A stretch of 64,000 bases of DNA from UBA1181 sp963619325 (GTDB lineage: Bacteria > Bacteroidota > Bacteroidia > Bacteroidales > Paludibacteraceae): NCBI GenBank assembly GCA_963619325.1, contig CAVEVQ010000003.1, forward strand, positions 1-64,000, given 5' to 3'. Within the stretch, counting starts at the first letter, position 1, and the number at the start of each line of letters is the position of its first letter. The translations under genes were made by a program, and so were the position numbers. The notes under the pieces are model-generated. The model ran no database searches, was not told where the DNA came from, and saw only the letters and a list, made by a program, of their open reading frames with translations. Positions 1 to 8,694 of the stretch are shown piece by piece.

Positions 1-2
1 TA

Positions 3-56
3 CAAGGCTTCGGGCAGGATAATTATGCTCTTTTGAGTTTTAGCGGACAGCAATAA
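3..56 (+). CDS. C-terminal end of an unidentified protein (partial)
   Basis: An open frame runs from the window edge to a TAA at 54-56 and encodes the last 17 residues, QGFGQDNYALLSFSGQQ. A strong hairpin terminator begins 75 bp downstream, which supports a real gene end. The GFGxxN pattern loosely recalls the C-terminal strand of beta-ketoacyl-ACP synthases, but so short a piece cannot carry an assignment. The gene converges with degP. Confidence 0.45.
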   Translation, partial: QGFGQDNYALLSFSGQQ

Positions 57-131
57 AAAGTAATGACAAACTTTAAAACGACATAACATCAATATAGATA
101 ATTCAACTTTTTGACAGTCTCTAACAAGTTA

Positions 132-170
132 AGAAAGAAGGCTCGCTTTCTTGTTGCGAGCCTTCTTTCT
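132..170. terminator. Bidirectional intrinsic terminator
   Basis: A perfect 15-bp inverted repeat (AGAAAGAAGGCTCGC at 132-146 and its complement at 156-170) encloses a 9-nt loop. It sits between the end of the partial + strand gene and the end of degP on the minus strand. The arms end in pyrimidine-rich or purine-rich tracts rather than a long U-run, so it may stop both transcripts mainly through stem stability. Confidence 0.75.
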
Positions 171-221
171 GAAATTCCTATCGGAATATATAATGAGGTT
201 TGTCAAGGTGTCTTCTGATTT

Positions 222-1679
222 CTACTCGTTCATATCCACAGCATAGTAAACAACTTTGCCATTAGGTAAGATTCCTGAAATAAAGAGTGCTTTCTCTTCA
301 CTATCTTTAAGTTGCTTGATGGCTTTCTCTACATCATCAGTAGTAGAGACATTATTGTTGTTGACACGAAGGATAATACACCCCTTTGTGATTCCGGCTT
401 GATGGAACTTACCTCCTTTTGTAACCTCTTTCACCTGCAATCCGTAATTGATGCCTAACGAACGTTTAGCAGAATCCGAAAGTGGCACTAACTGCGCTCC
501 CAACACCTTTGGATCATAACTCTTCACAACATCAGTGTCTCCCTGCATATTCTTGAGCGTTACTGTGAGTTCCTTCTCACTCTTGTTCCGATCAATCGTG
601 ATCTTCACCTTGTCTCCTGGACGGAATCGACTGATCCTCTCTTGCAACTCAGCCACCGTCTTCACTTTCTGTCCATCTACTTTCGTGATTATATCCCCCA
701 CCTGAACGCCAGCCTCCTTGGCTGCACTCTTGTCAGCAATAGCGGCAACATACGCACCCTCCATCGTGTCGAGATTCTTTGACTTGGCGAAATCTGCGTC
801 AATATCGTTAATCTGAATACCTAACAACGCACGCTGAACAACACCAAACTCCTTCAAGTCTGCCACCACCTTACTCATTATCGAGGTTGGAATAGCAAAG
901 GAATAACCAGAATAGGATCCTGTCTGCGATGCAATGGCCGCATTGATGCCAACCAATTCCCCTTGTGTGTTGACAAGCGCCCCCCCACTATTGCCTGGGT
1001 TGACGGCAGCATCCGTCTGAATGAACGACTCTATTCTCATATCACCAGAGATAATATTGATGTTTCTGGCTTTCGCACTTACAATACCCGCCGTTACAGT
1101 AGACGTGAGGTTGAACGGATTACCGACGGCTAATACCCACTCGCCTACCTTTAATTCATCTGAATTTCCAACAGGAATCGTTGGAAGATCGTCCGCCTCA
1201 ACCTTCAACAAGGCAAGATCTGTGGTTGGATCCGTTCCGACAATCTCCGCTTTGAACTGACGCTTGTCATTGAGCACGACACTCACTTGATTACTTCCCT
1301 CTACAACGTGATTATTCGTAACAATGTAGCCATCTTTCGTGAGGATAACTCCTGAACCAGAAGCTTGCTTCGTCTGCGGTTTCTGCTGTGAATATTGCTC
1401 TCCAAAGAAATATTCAAGGAATGGGTCGTTCACTCGCGTCTGCCGCACTTCGTAGGTGGTCATAACGTGAACGACGGCATTGACAGACTGATCGGCCGCA
1501 TAGGTGAAGTCAACTGGCTGACTGCCGCGAGAATAAGAAGAATACTGTGCCGGAGTCTGTGCAGACTCTTTAATAATGACTTCTGTGTTTTTTCCATAAT
1601 GATTGACGTAGAAGCAGGAGACGCCTGCTCCCACCACTGCTGCGGCTAAAACAAGACCGACAATTTTCATGCTTTTCAT
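222..1679 (-). CDS. degP: Periplasmic serine protease DegP/HtrA (Do family)
   Basis: 485-residue HtrA-type protease/chaperone that degrades or refolds damaged envelope proteins. An N-terminal hydrophobic segment (about residues 5-22) should export or anchor it. The trypsin-like domain shows the catalytic triad: His in TNNHVVEG (about 124), Asp in DPTTDLALL (about 156) and Ser in NPGNSGGAL (about 232). Two PDZ domains follow; the first includes KEAGVQVGDIITKVDG, the second HQAGITKGCIILRV. The length fits Do-family proteases. The longest frame starts with TTG; I chose the ATG four codons later, and another ATG three codons beyond is also possible. Monocistronic, ending at the shared terminator at 132-170. 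Confidence 0.95.
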   Translation of the reverse strand: MKSMKIVGLVLAAAVVGAGVSCFYVNHYGKNTEVIIKESAQTPAQYSSYSRGSQPVDFTYAADQSVNAVVHVMTTYEVRQTRVNDPFLEYFFGEQYSQQKPQTKQASGSGVILTKDGYIVTNNHVVEGSNQVSVVLNDKRQFKAEIVGTDPTTDLALLKVEADDLPTIPVGNSDELKVGEWVLAVGNPFNLTSTVTAGIVSAKARNINIISGDMRIESFIQTDAAVNPGNSGGALVNTQGELVGINAAIASQTGSYSGYSFAIPTSIMSKVVADLKEFGVVQRALLGIQINDIDADFAKSKNLDTMEGAYVAAIADKSAAKEAGVQVGDIITKVDGQKVKTVAELQERISRFRPGDKVKITIDRNKSEKELTVTLKNMQGDTDVVKSYDPKVLGAQLVPLSDSAKRSLGINYGLQVKEVTKGGKFHQAGITKGCIILRVNNNNVSTTDDVEKAIKQLKDSEEKALFISGILPNGKVVYYAVDMNE

Positions 1680-1840
1680 ACTGTCTAACAACTAAAGTTT
1701 AACGTTTATTTTTTCAACGCAAAATTGTTGGATTATGTGTGTTCTGCGTATCTGCAAACAAACTTTTTAGAAAGATTTAACTATTAGATAGGGGATTTAA
1801 CAATTACTAAGATTAGCAATGAAATTTTTTAAAAACCACA

Positions 1841-1874
1841 AAAAAAAAGGAGTTCGACGCAATCACCGAACTCC
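1841..1874 (-). terminator. Intrinsic terminator of alaS
   Basis: An 8-bp stem (GGAGTTCG at 1849-1856 with CGAACTCC at 1867-1874) closes a 10-nt loop. On the minus strand it is followed at once by eight T residues (A-run at 1841-1848). It lies about 70 bp past the alaS stop codon. Confidence 0.8.
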
Positions 1875-1943
1875 CATCTTATGTCTAATTCCCACTTTAC
1901 GGAAAATCAACTTCACTTTGATTACTACAATACGACTTCTTTA

Positions 1944-4565
1944 TCATAAAGCAATCTTCTTCATAACAATTTCAAATGCAGCATCCAATCCGTTGACATT
2001 CTTTCCTCCTGCTTGCGCAAAGAAAGGCTGTCCGCCACCTCCGCCTTGAATCTCCTTAGCAGCCTCGCGAACAATCTGCGTTGCATTCAGTCCTTTTGCC
2101 ACAACGGAGTCTGAGAATGCGACCGTCAACGATGGTTTTCCTTCCCATTCCGCAGCTGATACAAACACCATCGCCTCGTCTTTCAACTCGTTTCTTAAAC
2201 GGAAGGCAACAGACTTTATGACATCTGCAGGTGCATGTCTTCTTGTCGTGATAAAACGAACACCATTTTTCACCTCAGAATTTTGAACCAACTTTTCAAC
2301 GCTTCTCTCCAACTTCTCTGCCATGAAAGCCTCAACGTCTTTCTTCATAGAGGCATTCTCTTCAATCAATTTCTTGATAGCCGCTACAATGTTAGGCGTG
2401 TTATTGAAGAAGGTACGCATATCACGAACCATATCCTGCTGCTCGTTCATCATCTCCTCCACCTTCACTCCTGTTATGGCTTCTATACGGCGTACTCCTG
2501 CCGCAACCGAACTCTCAGACAAGACACGAATCATTCCTATTTCGCCCGTAGACTTAACGTGCGTACCGCCACACAACTCCATCGATGGTCCGAACTTGAT
2601 CATACGGACTGTGTCTCCATATTTCTCACCAAACAAAGCAATAGCTCCTTTATCTCTTGCCTCCTGAATAGACATATCACGGAACTCCTCCAACGGAATA
2701 TTCTGACGAACCATTGAGTTGGCAAGTTGCTCCACCTTTCTAATCTCTTCATCAGTAACCTTCTGGAAGTGGGAGAAATCAAATCGAAGGGCATCTGGCG
2801 ATACAAACGAACCTTTCTGCTCAACGTGCGTACCCAAAACCTGACGAAGGGCGTAGTCAAGCAAATGCGTTGCAGTGTGGTTGCAAGCGATGCGTTGGCG
2901 TCTCTCCTTGTCAATAACAGCATGAAAAGCGAGTGTTACATCCTCAGGCATTGCCTGCATTAAATGTACCGTCAAATTGTTTTCTTTCTTAGTGTCCAAC
3001 ACTTCGTATTTCTTACCATCCGCCTCGATGAATCCTGTATCGCCCAACTGGCCACCCATCTCTGCGTAGAACGGTGTCTCGTCAAACACAACCTGGAAAA
3101 ACTCCTTATTCTTTTGCTTGATTTTTCTATAACGAAGAATGTTGACATCCGCCTCAAGGAAATCGTAACCGATGAACTTAGACTCTCCTTCATGCAACGT
3201 AACCCAGTCGCCCGTCTCTACAGAAGCAGCGTTACGAGCACGTTCTTTTTGTTTCTGCATCTCCACATTGAACTCCGCCTCGTTGATGGTCATTCCGTTT
3301 TCACGAAGAATCAACTCGGTCAAGTCAAGAGGAAATCCGTATGTATCATATAAAGTGAATCCGTCAACACCGGAGATTTCTGTCTTGCCAGCAGCTTTCG
3401 TATCAGACATCACCTTATCCAAAAGGCGAATACCCAACTCCAACGTACGCAAGAAAGATTCTTCTTCCTCCTTCATCACTTTCACAACCAAGTTTTCTTG
3501 TGCTATCAACTCAGGATATGCATCTCCCATCGTTTCTATTAAAACTGGCACTAGCTTATACATAAAAGCGGCACGCTGTCCTAAGAACGTGTAGCCATAA
3601 CGAACCGCACGACGAAGAATACGACGGATAACGTAACCTGCTTTTGCGTTTGAAGGCAACTGCCCATCCGTGATGGAGAACGCGATCGTACGAACGTGGT
3701 CTGCAATCACACGCATAGCAATGTCCGTCTCCCTCTTTTTACCATATTCTACATTAGCAATCTTTCCAATCTCCTTGATGATAGGTTGGAACACATCTGT
3801 GTCATAGTTTGATTTCTTTCCCTGTAGAGCCATACAAAGACGCTCAAAACCCATACCTGTATCAACATGCTTCGCTGGAAGCGGTTCAAGAGAACCATCA
3901 GCCTTACGGTTAAACTGCATAAACACGTTGTTCCAGATCTCTATCACCTGTGGGTTATCTTTATTGACCAATTCCACTCCCGGCACCTTCTCTCTCTCTT
4001 CGTCATCACGAAGATCGATATGGATTTCAGAGCATGGACCACAAGGCCCTGTCTCTCCCATTTCCCAGAAGTTGTCATGTTTATTTCCGTTGATGATACG
4101 ATCTTTTGGCAAAAACTGAGCCCAGATCGCAGCAGCCTCGTCATCGCGTTCAAGATTGTCTTCTTTGCTACCTTCGAAAACGGTAGCATACAAACGATTA
4201 GGATCTATTTTAAGGACATCCACTAAATACTCCCAAGCCCAGGAAATCGCCTCTTTCTTGAAATAATCGCCAAAAGACCAATTACCTAACATCTCGAACA
4301 TGGTGTGGTGATAGGTGTCCAAACCTACCTCTTCCAAATCGTTGTGTTTACCACTCACACGAAGGCATTTCTGCGAATCCGCGACACGTGGATATTTTCG
4401 TGGTTGGTTACCCAAAAATATGTCCTTGAACTGGTTCATACCAGCATTCGTGAACATCAATGTAGGGTCGTTTTTAACGACCATCGGCGCAGAAGGTACA
4501 ATTGTATGCCCTTTTGAAGCGAAGAAATCGGTAAACGATTTGCGAATTTCCTTAGCTGTTAACAT
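1944..4565 (-). CDS. alaS: Alanine--tRNA ligase
   Basis: 873-residue alanyl-tRNA synthetase, the usual bacterial length. The class II aminoacylation core fills about residues 1-450 (ends of motifs visible as FTNAGMNQFKDIFLG and GMGFERL). The editing domain carries the zinc-site motifs HTATHLLD (about 562) and CGGTH (about 665). The C-Ala domain ends with a glycine-rich segment (IQGGGGGQPFFAQAGG, about 840). It charges tRNA-Ala in the cytoplasm and hydrolyses mischarged Ser- or Gly-tRNA. It is divergent from the M23 peptidase gene, with 120 bp between the two starts. No unusual residues noticed. Confidence 0.98.
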   Translation of the reverse strand: MLTAKEIRKSFTDFFASKGHTIVPSAPMVVKNDPTLMFTNAGMNQFKDIFLGNQPRKYPRVADSQKCLRVSGKHNDLEEVGLDTYHHTMFEMLGNWSFGDYFKKEAISWAWEYLVDVLKIDPNRLYATVFEGSKEDNLERDDEAAAIWAQFLPKDRIINGNKHDNFWEMGETGPCGPCSEIHIDLRDDEEREKVPGVELVNKDNPQVIEIWNNVFMQFNRKADGSLEPLPAKHVDTGMGFERLCMALQGKKSNYDTDVFQPIIKEIGKIANVEYGKKRETDIAMRVIADHVRTIAFSITDGQLPSNAKAGYVIRRILRRAVRYGYTFLGQRAAFMYKLVPVLIETMGDAYPELIAQENLVVKVMKEEEESFLRTLELGIRLLDKVMSDTKAAGKTEISGVDGFTLYDTYGFPLDLTELILRENGMTINEAEFNVEMQKQKERARNAASVETGDWVTLHEGESKFIGYDFLEADVNILRYRKIKQKNKEFFQVVFDETPFYAEMGGQLGDTGFIEADGKKYEVLDTKKENNLTVHLMQAMPEDVTLAFHAVIDKERRQRIACNHTATHLLDYALRQVLGTHVEQKGSFVSPDALRFDFSHFQKVTDEEIRKVEQLANSMVRQNIPLEEFRDMSIQEARDKGAIALFGEKYGDTVRMIKFGPSMELCGGTHVKSTGEIGMIRVLSESSVAAGVRRIEAITGVKVEEMMNEQQDMVRDMRTFFNNTPNIVAAIKKLIEENASMKKDVEAFMAEKLERSVEKLVQNSEVKNGVRFITTRRHAPADVIKSVAFRLRNELKDEAMVFVSAAEWEGKPSLTVAFSDSVVAKGLNATQIVREAAKEIQGGGGGQPFFAQAGGKNVNGLDAAFEIVMKKIAL

Positions 4566-4629
4566 GTTAATACAAATTATTCAGACCGCAAAATTAACAC
4601 TTTTCCAAAAAAATTCCACAAAAAAACGC

Positions 4630-4637
4630 TATCTTTG
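4630..4637 (+). promoter_or_regulatory. Bacteroidetes-type -7 promoter element for the M23 peptidase gene
   Basis: TATCTTTG matches the TAnnTTTG -7 consensus of Bacteroidetes sigma factor, 49 bp before the M23 peptidase ATG and inside the divergent intergenic region. No clear TTTG -33 box is seen at the ideal spacing. Confidence 0.5.
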
Positions 4638-4656
4638 CGAGGCGAAAGAAAACGAA

Positions 4657-4686
4657 ATGTCTACACTTATAAATCTTGTTTCGTAA
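4657..4686 (+). CDS. Possible 9-residue leader ORF coupled to the M23 peptidase gene
   Basis: After the promoter-like element and a purine-rich stretch, ATG at 4657 opens a 9-codon frame (MSTLINLVS) whose TAA overlaps the ATG of the peptidase as TAATG. That overlap is typical of translational re-initiation. The peptide has no recognisable function. It could be a chance ORF, so this is an inference from position only. Confidence 0.25.
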   Translation: MSTLINLVS

Positions 4687-5657
4687 TGTCTAAGGCAAAA
4701 TTTCAGTTCAATCCTAAAACGCTATCCTACGAAAGGGTTGACAATACCATAAAGCATATATTTTCAAACTTTTTAGTCCACCTGATAAGTGGAATCCTCG
4801 TTGGCTTGGCTTTCTTCGTTATCTTCGCCCTCTTCATACACTCTCCTCGCGAGAAGGAACTCAAAAGCCGCAACGCAGAGATAGAGGCCCAACTTCAATT
4901 AGTCAACACGCAATTGGACGAGATTCAAGAGGTTTTGAGCGACATAGAACAAAGAGACAACCAACTCTACCGAGTCGTGGTCCAAGCCGACCCAATCGCC
5001 AACAACATCCGACGAACTTCCCGCTCTCAAGGAAAATACACCGAAATTAGAGAAAAAACGAATTCGGACATCGCCGCTTCAACCGCCGCACTGATCGACG
5101 ATGTTCGCCGCCGACTTTACATACAGTCGCTCTCTTTCGATGAGGTTACCAACCTTGTCAAAAACAAGGAGGAAATGTTGCTTTGTATTCCTGGTATTCA
5201 GCCTGTTAAAAATCAAGACCTTAGACGAATGGCATCTGGTTTTGGTATGCGCATCGATCCTGTCTACAAAACTCCTAAATTTCACGCTGGCATGGATTTT
5301 TCTGGCGATATCGGAACAGAAATCTACGCTACCGGGAAAGGAACTATCGAATTCAAAGGATGGATGCAAGGCTACGGCAACGCCGTCATCATCAACCATG
5401 GATATGGTTATAAAACGCTCTACGGGCACCTGAACGGATTCGTAAAGAACCAAAAAGTGGGGACGAAAGTAAACCGAGGCGATGTCATCGCCTATATGGG
5501 TAACACGGGTAAATCAACAGGTCCGCACCTGCACTACGAAGTACATTACCGCGACAAAGTTACCGACCCGAGAAATTTCTACTACATAGACCTCTCCCCA
5601 GAAGAGTATGACGAAATGATCCAAATCACCTCCAACAATGGAAACGTGTACGATTAG
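4686..5657 (+). CDS. Membrane-anchored M23-family metallopeptidase
   Basis: 323-residue inner-membrane protein with the catalytic part facing the periplasm. One transmembrane helix (about 28-52) is followed by a coiled coil (about 55-95, EKELKSRNAEIEAQLQLV) and a C-terminal LytM/M23 domain (about 185-300). Zinc-site motifs are intact: HAGMDF (about 200) and HLHYEVH (about 280), plus LYGHL, so it should be an active peptidoglycan endopeptidase rather than an EnvC/NlpD-like activator with lost ligands. I chose the ATG at MSKAKF; the longer frame starts within the promoter element. The GSCFA gene follows 63 bp downstream on the same strand. Confidence 0.92.
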   Translation: MSKAKFQFNPKTLSYERVDNTIKHIFSNFLVHLISGILVGLAFFVIFALFIHSPREKELKSRNAEIEAQLQLVNTQLDEIQEVLSDIEQRDNQLYRVVVQADPIANNIRRTSRSQGKYTEIREKTNSDIAASTAALIDDVRRRLYIQSLSFDEVTNLVKNKEEMLLCIPGIQPVKNQDLRRMASGFGMRIDPVYKTPKFHAGMDFSGDIGTEIYATGKGTIEFKGWMQGYGNAVIINHGYGYKTLYGHLNGFVKNQKVGTKVNRGDVIAYMGNTGKSTGPHLHYEVHYRDKVTDPRNFYYIDLSPEEYDEMIQITSNNGNVYD

Positions 5658-5720
5658 CCACTATCCTACCATCCTGAGTTACGAATGTGAAAGGTATATC
5701 ATTTACACATATTATTATAC

Positions 5721-6665
5721 ATGAAGTTTCTTACTGAAATTCCATTAAAAAAAGAGTTAGAAATCAATCATAACCACAGAATCCTACTCTTGGGATCCTG
5801 CTTTACTGAGAATATCGGACGAAAATTGGAAGCGTGTCATTTTGACGTATCTTGCAATCCGTTAGGCATCCTATTCAATCCCGTCTCCATACAGCAAACC
5901 GTCGAACGAATTATAGAAGATACAAAAGTGACGGAAAATGAAGTCTTTGAAACAGATGGTGTATGGAACTCTTTCAATTTTCATAGCCAATTTGCGCGAT
6001 GTTCTCTCTCTGAGTATATCTCTAATGTCAACCAACAAATCAATTTAACACACCGATTCATTCAAGATACAGATTTTGTTTTCATCACCCTGGGAACAGC
6101 ATGGGTGTATGAAGAAAACGAAAGCAAGCATATTGTCGCCAACTGCCACAAAGTTCCATCCAACCGTTTTTCCAGGAGACGCATCTCCGAGTCAGAATGC
6201 ACAGACAGACTGATGACAATTGCAAAACAACTAAAAAAAACAAATGAAAAGGTGAATGTCATCTTCACGGTAAGCCCTATTCGCCATTGGAAAGACGGGG
6301 CGCACGGCAATCAACTCAGCAAGTCTATTCTTTTGTTGTCTGTCGACAATGTATGCTGTGAAATGCAAAATTGCCACTATTTCCCATCCTACGAACTAAT
6401 GTTAGACGAGTTGCGCGACTACCGCTTCTACGCAGAAGACTTACTCCACCCTAACGACCTCGCTCAAACGTATATCTGGGAAAAGTTCGTCGACACCTAT
6501 TTCAGTGAGGAAACAAAAAAAATCAACAAAGAAGTTATCAGCCTCGAACAGGCTCTCAACCATCGTCCCATCAATCCCAATAGCGCAAGTTTCAAACGAT
6601 TTCAAGAAGAAACCCAAAATAAGAAAGAAATACTCGTGCAGAAATACCCATTTTTGCATTTTTAA
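5721..6665 (+). CDS. GSCFA-domain (SGNH-hydrolase-like) protein
   Basis: 314-residue cytoplasmic protein of the GSCFA family, named for the N-terminal motif seen here as LLLGSCFTENIG (about residues 22-33). A late DLLHPND motif (about 239) resembles the catalytic Asp-His block of SGNH hydrolases, so Ser/Asp/His are all available. The substrate is unknown; an esterase or acyl-hydrolase role is an inference from the fold. The mtaB gene begins 25 bp later on the same strand, so they are probably co-transcribed. Confidence 0.85.
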   Translation: MKFLTEIPLKKELEINHNHRILLLGSCFTENIGRKLEACHFDVSCNPLGILFNPVSIQQTVERIIEDTKVTENEVFETDGVWNSFNFHSQFARCSLSEYISNVNQQINLTHRFIQDTDFVFITLGTAWVYEENESKHIVANCHKVPSNRFSRRRISESECTDRLMTIAKQLKKTNEKVNVIFTVSPIRHWKDGAHGNQLSKSILLLSVDNVCCEMQNCHYFPSYELMLDELRDYRFYAEDLLHPNDLAQTYIWEKFVDTYFSEETKKINKEVISLEQALNHRPINPNSASFKRFQEETQNKKEILVQKYPFLHF

Positions 6666-6690
6666 ACTAAATCAGAAAAACAAATAAGCA

Positions 6691-7998
6691 ATGTCCGCAC
6701 CATATCAAGGCAAAAAAGTACTATTCCACACCTTAGGATGCAAACTCAATTTTGCCGAGAGTTCCTCCATTGAGAAGCAACTCTTAGAAGAGGGGTTTTT
6801 GAAAACCGAAAAAGACGAAACTCCAGATGTCTGCATCATCAATACCTGCTCGGTTACCGAAGTGGCAGACCGTAAAGACAGACAAGCCATAAAACAGATT
6901 ATCACCAAATATCCAAATGCTTTTATTGTCGTCATTGGTTGCTACGCACAACTGAAACCTGACATGATCGGGGATATTGAAGGGGTTGACCTCATTTTGG
7001 GCATGCAAAACAAATTCGACATTTCAATGCATCTGCACGATCTTCAAAAGACAGGAGAGACTCAGATCATACACACAGAGAGAAACAGCATCGACAAATT
7101 CTTCCCCTCCTGCACAAAAGGAGACAGAACACGCTATTGGCTCAAAGTGCAGGACGGATGCGACAATTTCTGCACCTATTGCACCGTTCCTATCGCACGA
7201 GGGAAAAGTCGCAACGACACCGTCAAAAACACGGTCATACAAGCGCAAAAAGCCGTCGATGCAGGGGCAAAAGAGATTGTCATCTCAGGTGTCAACATCG
7301 GTGATTTCGGGAAATCCACTGGAGAAAACTTTTTCCAACTCATCCAGGGATTAGATGAAATAGAAGGCGAATTTCGTTATCGGATCTCCTCCATTGAACC
7401 CGATTTGCTAACAGACGAAATCATTCAGTTCATATCAGAATCCAAACATTTTGTGCCACACCTCCACATCCCATTACAGTCGGGTTGCGACGAAGTATTG
7501 GCACTCATGCACCGACACTACAAGACACAATTATTCTCAGAAAAGATTGCGACCATCAAAAATAGGATGCCGGAAACATTTATCGGAATTGATGTCATTG
7601 TCGGGACAAACGGCGAAACAGAAGAGTATTTTGAAAAGACAAAAGTCTTCTTGCAAGATTTAAATTTCGCACAACTCCATGTTTTCAGTTATTCAGAACG
7701 CCCCAACACTCAAGCATTGCTCTTAGGGCAAAAAGTATCACCTACCGAAAAAAAGCGAAGAAGCGAAATTCTCCACGCCCTGTCGGAGAAGAAAAGAATC
7801 GCTTTCTACCAGTCGCAAATCGGCAAAAGAAAAAAAGTCTTGTGGGAAGGGAAAAAAAACAGTGGCATGATGCATGGCTTTACAGAAAACTATGTCTTAG
7901 TTGAGACACCATACGATACAATGAAAGTCAATACGATAGAAGACATCATATTGGGCGATTTTAACGAAGACAAAAGTGCTTTGAGAAGTAGCATTTAA
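6691..7998 (+). CDS. mtaB: tRNA t6A37 methylthiotransferase MtaB
   Basis: 435-residue radical-SAM enzyme that adds a methylthio group to N6-threonylcarbamoyladenosine at tRNA position 37. The N-terminal UPF0004 domain has three cluster-binding cysteines in HTLGCKLN, NTCSVT and GCYAQ. The radical SAM motif is CDNFCTYC (about 156-163). A C-terminal TRAM-like RNA-binding segment spans about 375-430. The HTLGCKLN start and the length separate it from MiaB and RimO. It probably shares a transcript with the GSCFA gene. Confidence 0.94.
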   Translation: MSAPYQGKKVLFHTLGCKLNFAESSSIEKQLLEEGFLKTEKDETPDVCIINTCSVTEVADRKDRQAIKQIITKYPNAFIVVIGCYAQLKPDMIGDIEGVDLILGMQNKFDISMHLHDLQKTGETQIIHTERNSIDKFFPSCTKGDRTRYWLKVQDGCDNFCTYCTVPIARGKSRNDTVKNTVIQAQKAVDAGAKEIVISGVNIGDFGKSTGENFFQLIQGLDEIEGEFRYRISSIEPDLLTDEIIQFISESKHFVPHLHIPLQSGCDEVLALMHRHYKTQLFSEKIATIKNRMPETFIGIDVIVGTNGETEEYFEKTKVFLQDLNFAQLHVFSYSERPNTQALLLGQKVSPTEKKRRSEILHALSEKKRIAFYQSQIGKRKKVLWEGKKNSGMMHGFTENYVLVETPYDTMKVNTIEDIILGDFNEDKSALRSSI

Positions 7999-8085
7999 GG
8001 AAAGAAAAAGCAATAAGACATTATGTTTTTTAGCATTATTTAAGAGTTTTTACTTTCAATGAAACAAGAGAACGCAAAAAAATCG

Positions 8086-8093
8086 TATATTTG
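8086..8093 (+). promoter_or_regulatory. -7 promoter element for the winged-helix gene
   Basis: TATATTTG fits the Bacteroidetes TAnnTTTG consensus and lies 35 bp before the ATG at 8128. No good -33 box is evident. Confidence 0.5.
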
Positions 8094-8127
8094 CAAAAAA
8101 TTTAAAAACCTATAAAAATTATTGAAT

Positions 8128-8328
8128 ATGTTACAACATTCAGTAGGAGACAACGCCGGTAAAATTTGGCGTCTTTTAAATGATAAGGGCGAGTTGACGT
8201 TCACACAGATCAAGAAAGAGCTTAAAGGCAAAAACGAAGAACTCTACATGTCAATTGGTTGGTTACTTCGTGAGAATGTCATCAGTTGTCGCGAAGAAGA
8301 CGACAAATTATACTATAGTTCAAAATAA
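8128..8328 (+). CDS. Small winged-helix protein (DUF2582-like)
   Basis: 66-residue protein read as a compact winged helix-turn-helix: an N-terminal helix (NAGKIWRLLNDKGELT), a recognition helix region (ELYMSIGWLLREN) and a short wing ending in a beta-hairpin. It resembles the DUF2582 family common in Bacteroidota, whose function is not known; DNA binding is an inference from fold. A TTG two codons upstream could also start it, but the ATG is preferred. It has its own promoter element and a strong terminator, so it is probably monocistronic and well expressed. Confidence 0.85.
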   Translation: MLQHSVGDNAGKIWRLLNDKGELTFTQIKKELKGKNEELYMSIGWLLRENVISCREEDDKLYYSSK

Positions 8329-8357
8329 CCATTCGTTTTTTGACGGTATAAAAGAAC

Positions 8358-8397
8358 AGAGGAGAGTTTCACTGAGTGAAGCCCTCCTCTCCTTTTT
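8358..8397 (+). terminator. Intrinsic terminator of the winged-helix gene
   Basis: A long stem (arms 8358-8373 and 8375-8390, one mismatch and one G-T pair) is followed by CCTTTTT at 8391-8397, 30 bp after the stop codon. Confidence 0.85.
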
Positions 8398-8694
8398 CAT
8401 AATGTTGTTTCCACTTAGTTTCTTAATCCAGAAACCATAGATTTGTATGTTATGAAAACATATTCAATGCTCTCACCTATATCTTTTTCTTAATAGTGTT
8501 TGCTTTCGTGATAAATAATTAAATAAGAAATCAAAAATCATGCTTCAAATGTTTGTTTTCAAACCCTGTTTGTAAGTCTGTCTGTTTGTCTGTAAACCTG
8601 TTTACTGTTTGTTACTTTTCCCTGTTTGCTACAAGTACAAAAGTATGTCCACACTACGAACTCTTTGTTCGTAAAAAAACAAAATGTTAAAAAG
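8398..8694. other. Intergenic stretch between convergent genes, with repeat cluster
   Basis: About 300 bp without a credible gene separates the winged-helix gene from the end of the WYL gene. It is AT-rich and contains the CTGTTTG repeat cluster at 8566-8628 (listed separately) and a small hairpin at 8655-8673 (TACGAAC with GTTCGTA). No ORF with coding character was found on either strand. Confidence 0.6.
8566..8628. repeat. CTGTTTG repeat cluster with GTAAAC/GTTTAC palindrome
   Basis: CTGTTTG occurs at 8566, 8582, 8605 and 8622, with a variant CTGTTTA at 8598. The first three units start exactly 16 bp apart. At the third, GTAAAC-CT-GTTTAC (8592-8605) is a perfect palindrome with a 2-nt spacer, an operator-like arrangement. 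The cluster sits between two convergent 3' ends, where no promoter is expected. Confidence 0.6.

Noticed and set aside
8655..8673. Hairpin TACGAAC/GTTCGTA as the WYL-gene terminator
   Set aside because: On the minus strand the T-run precedes the hairpin instead of following it, so it does not fit an intrinsic terminator for that gene.
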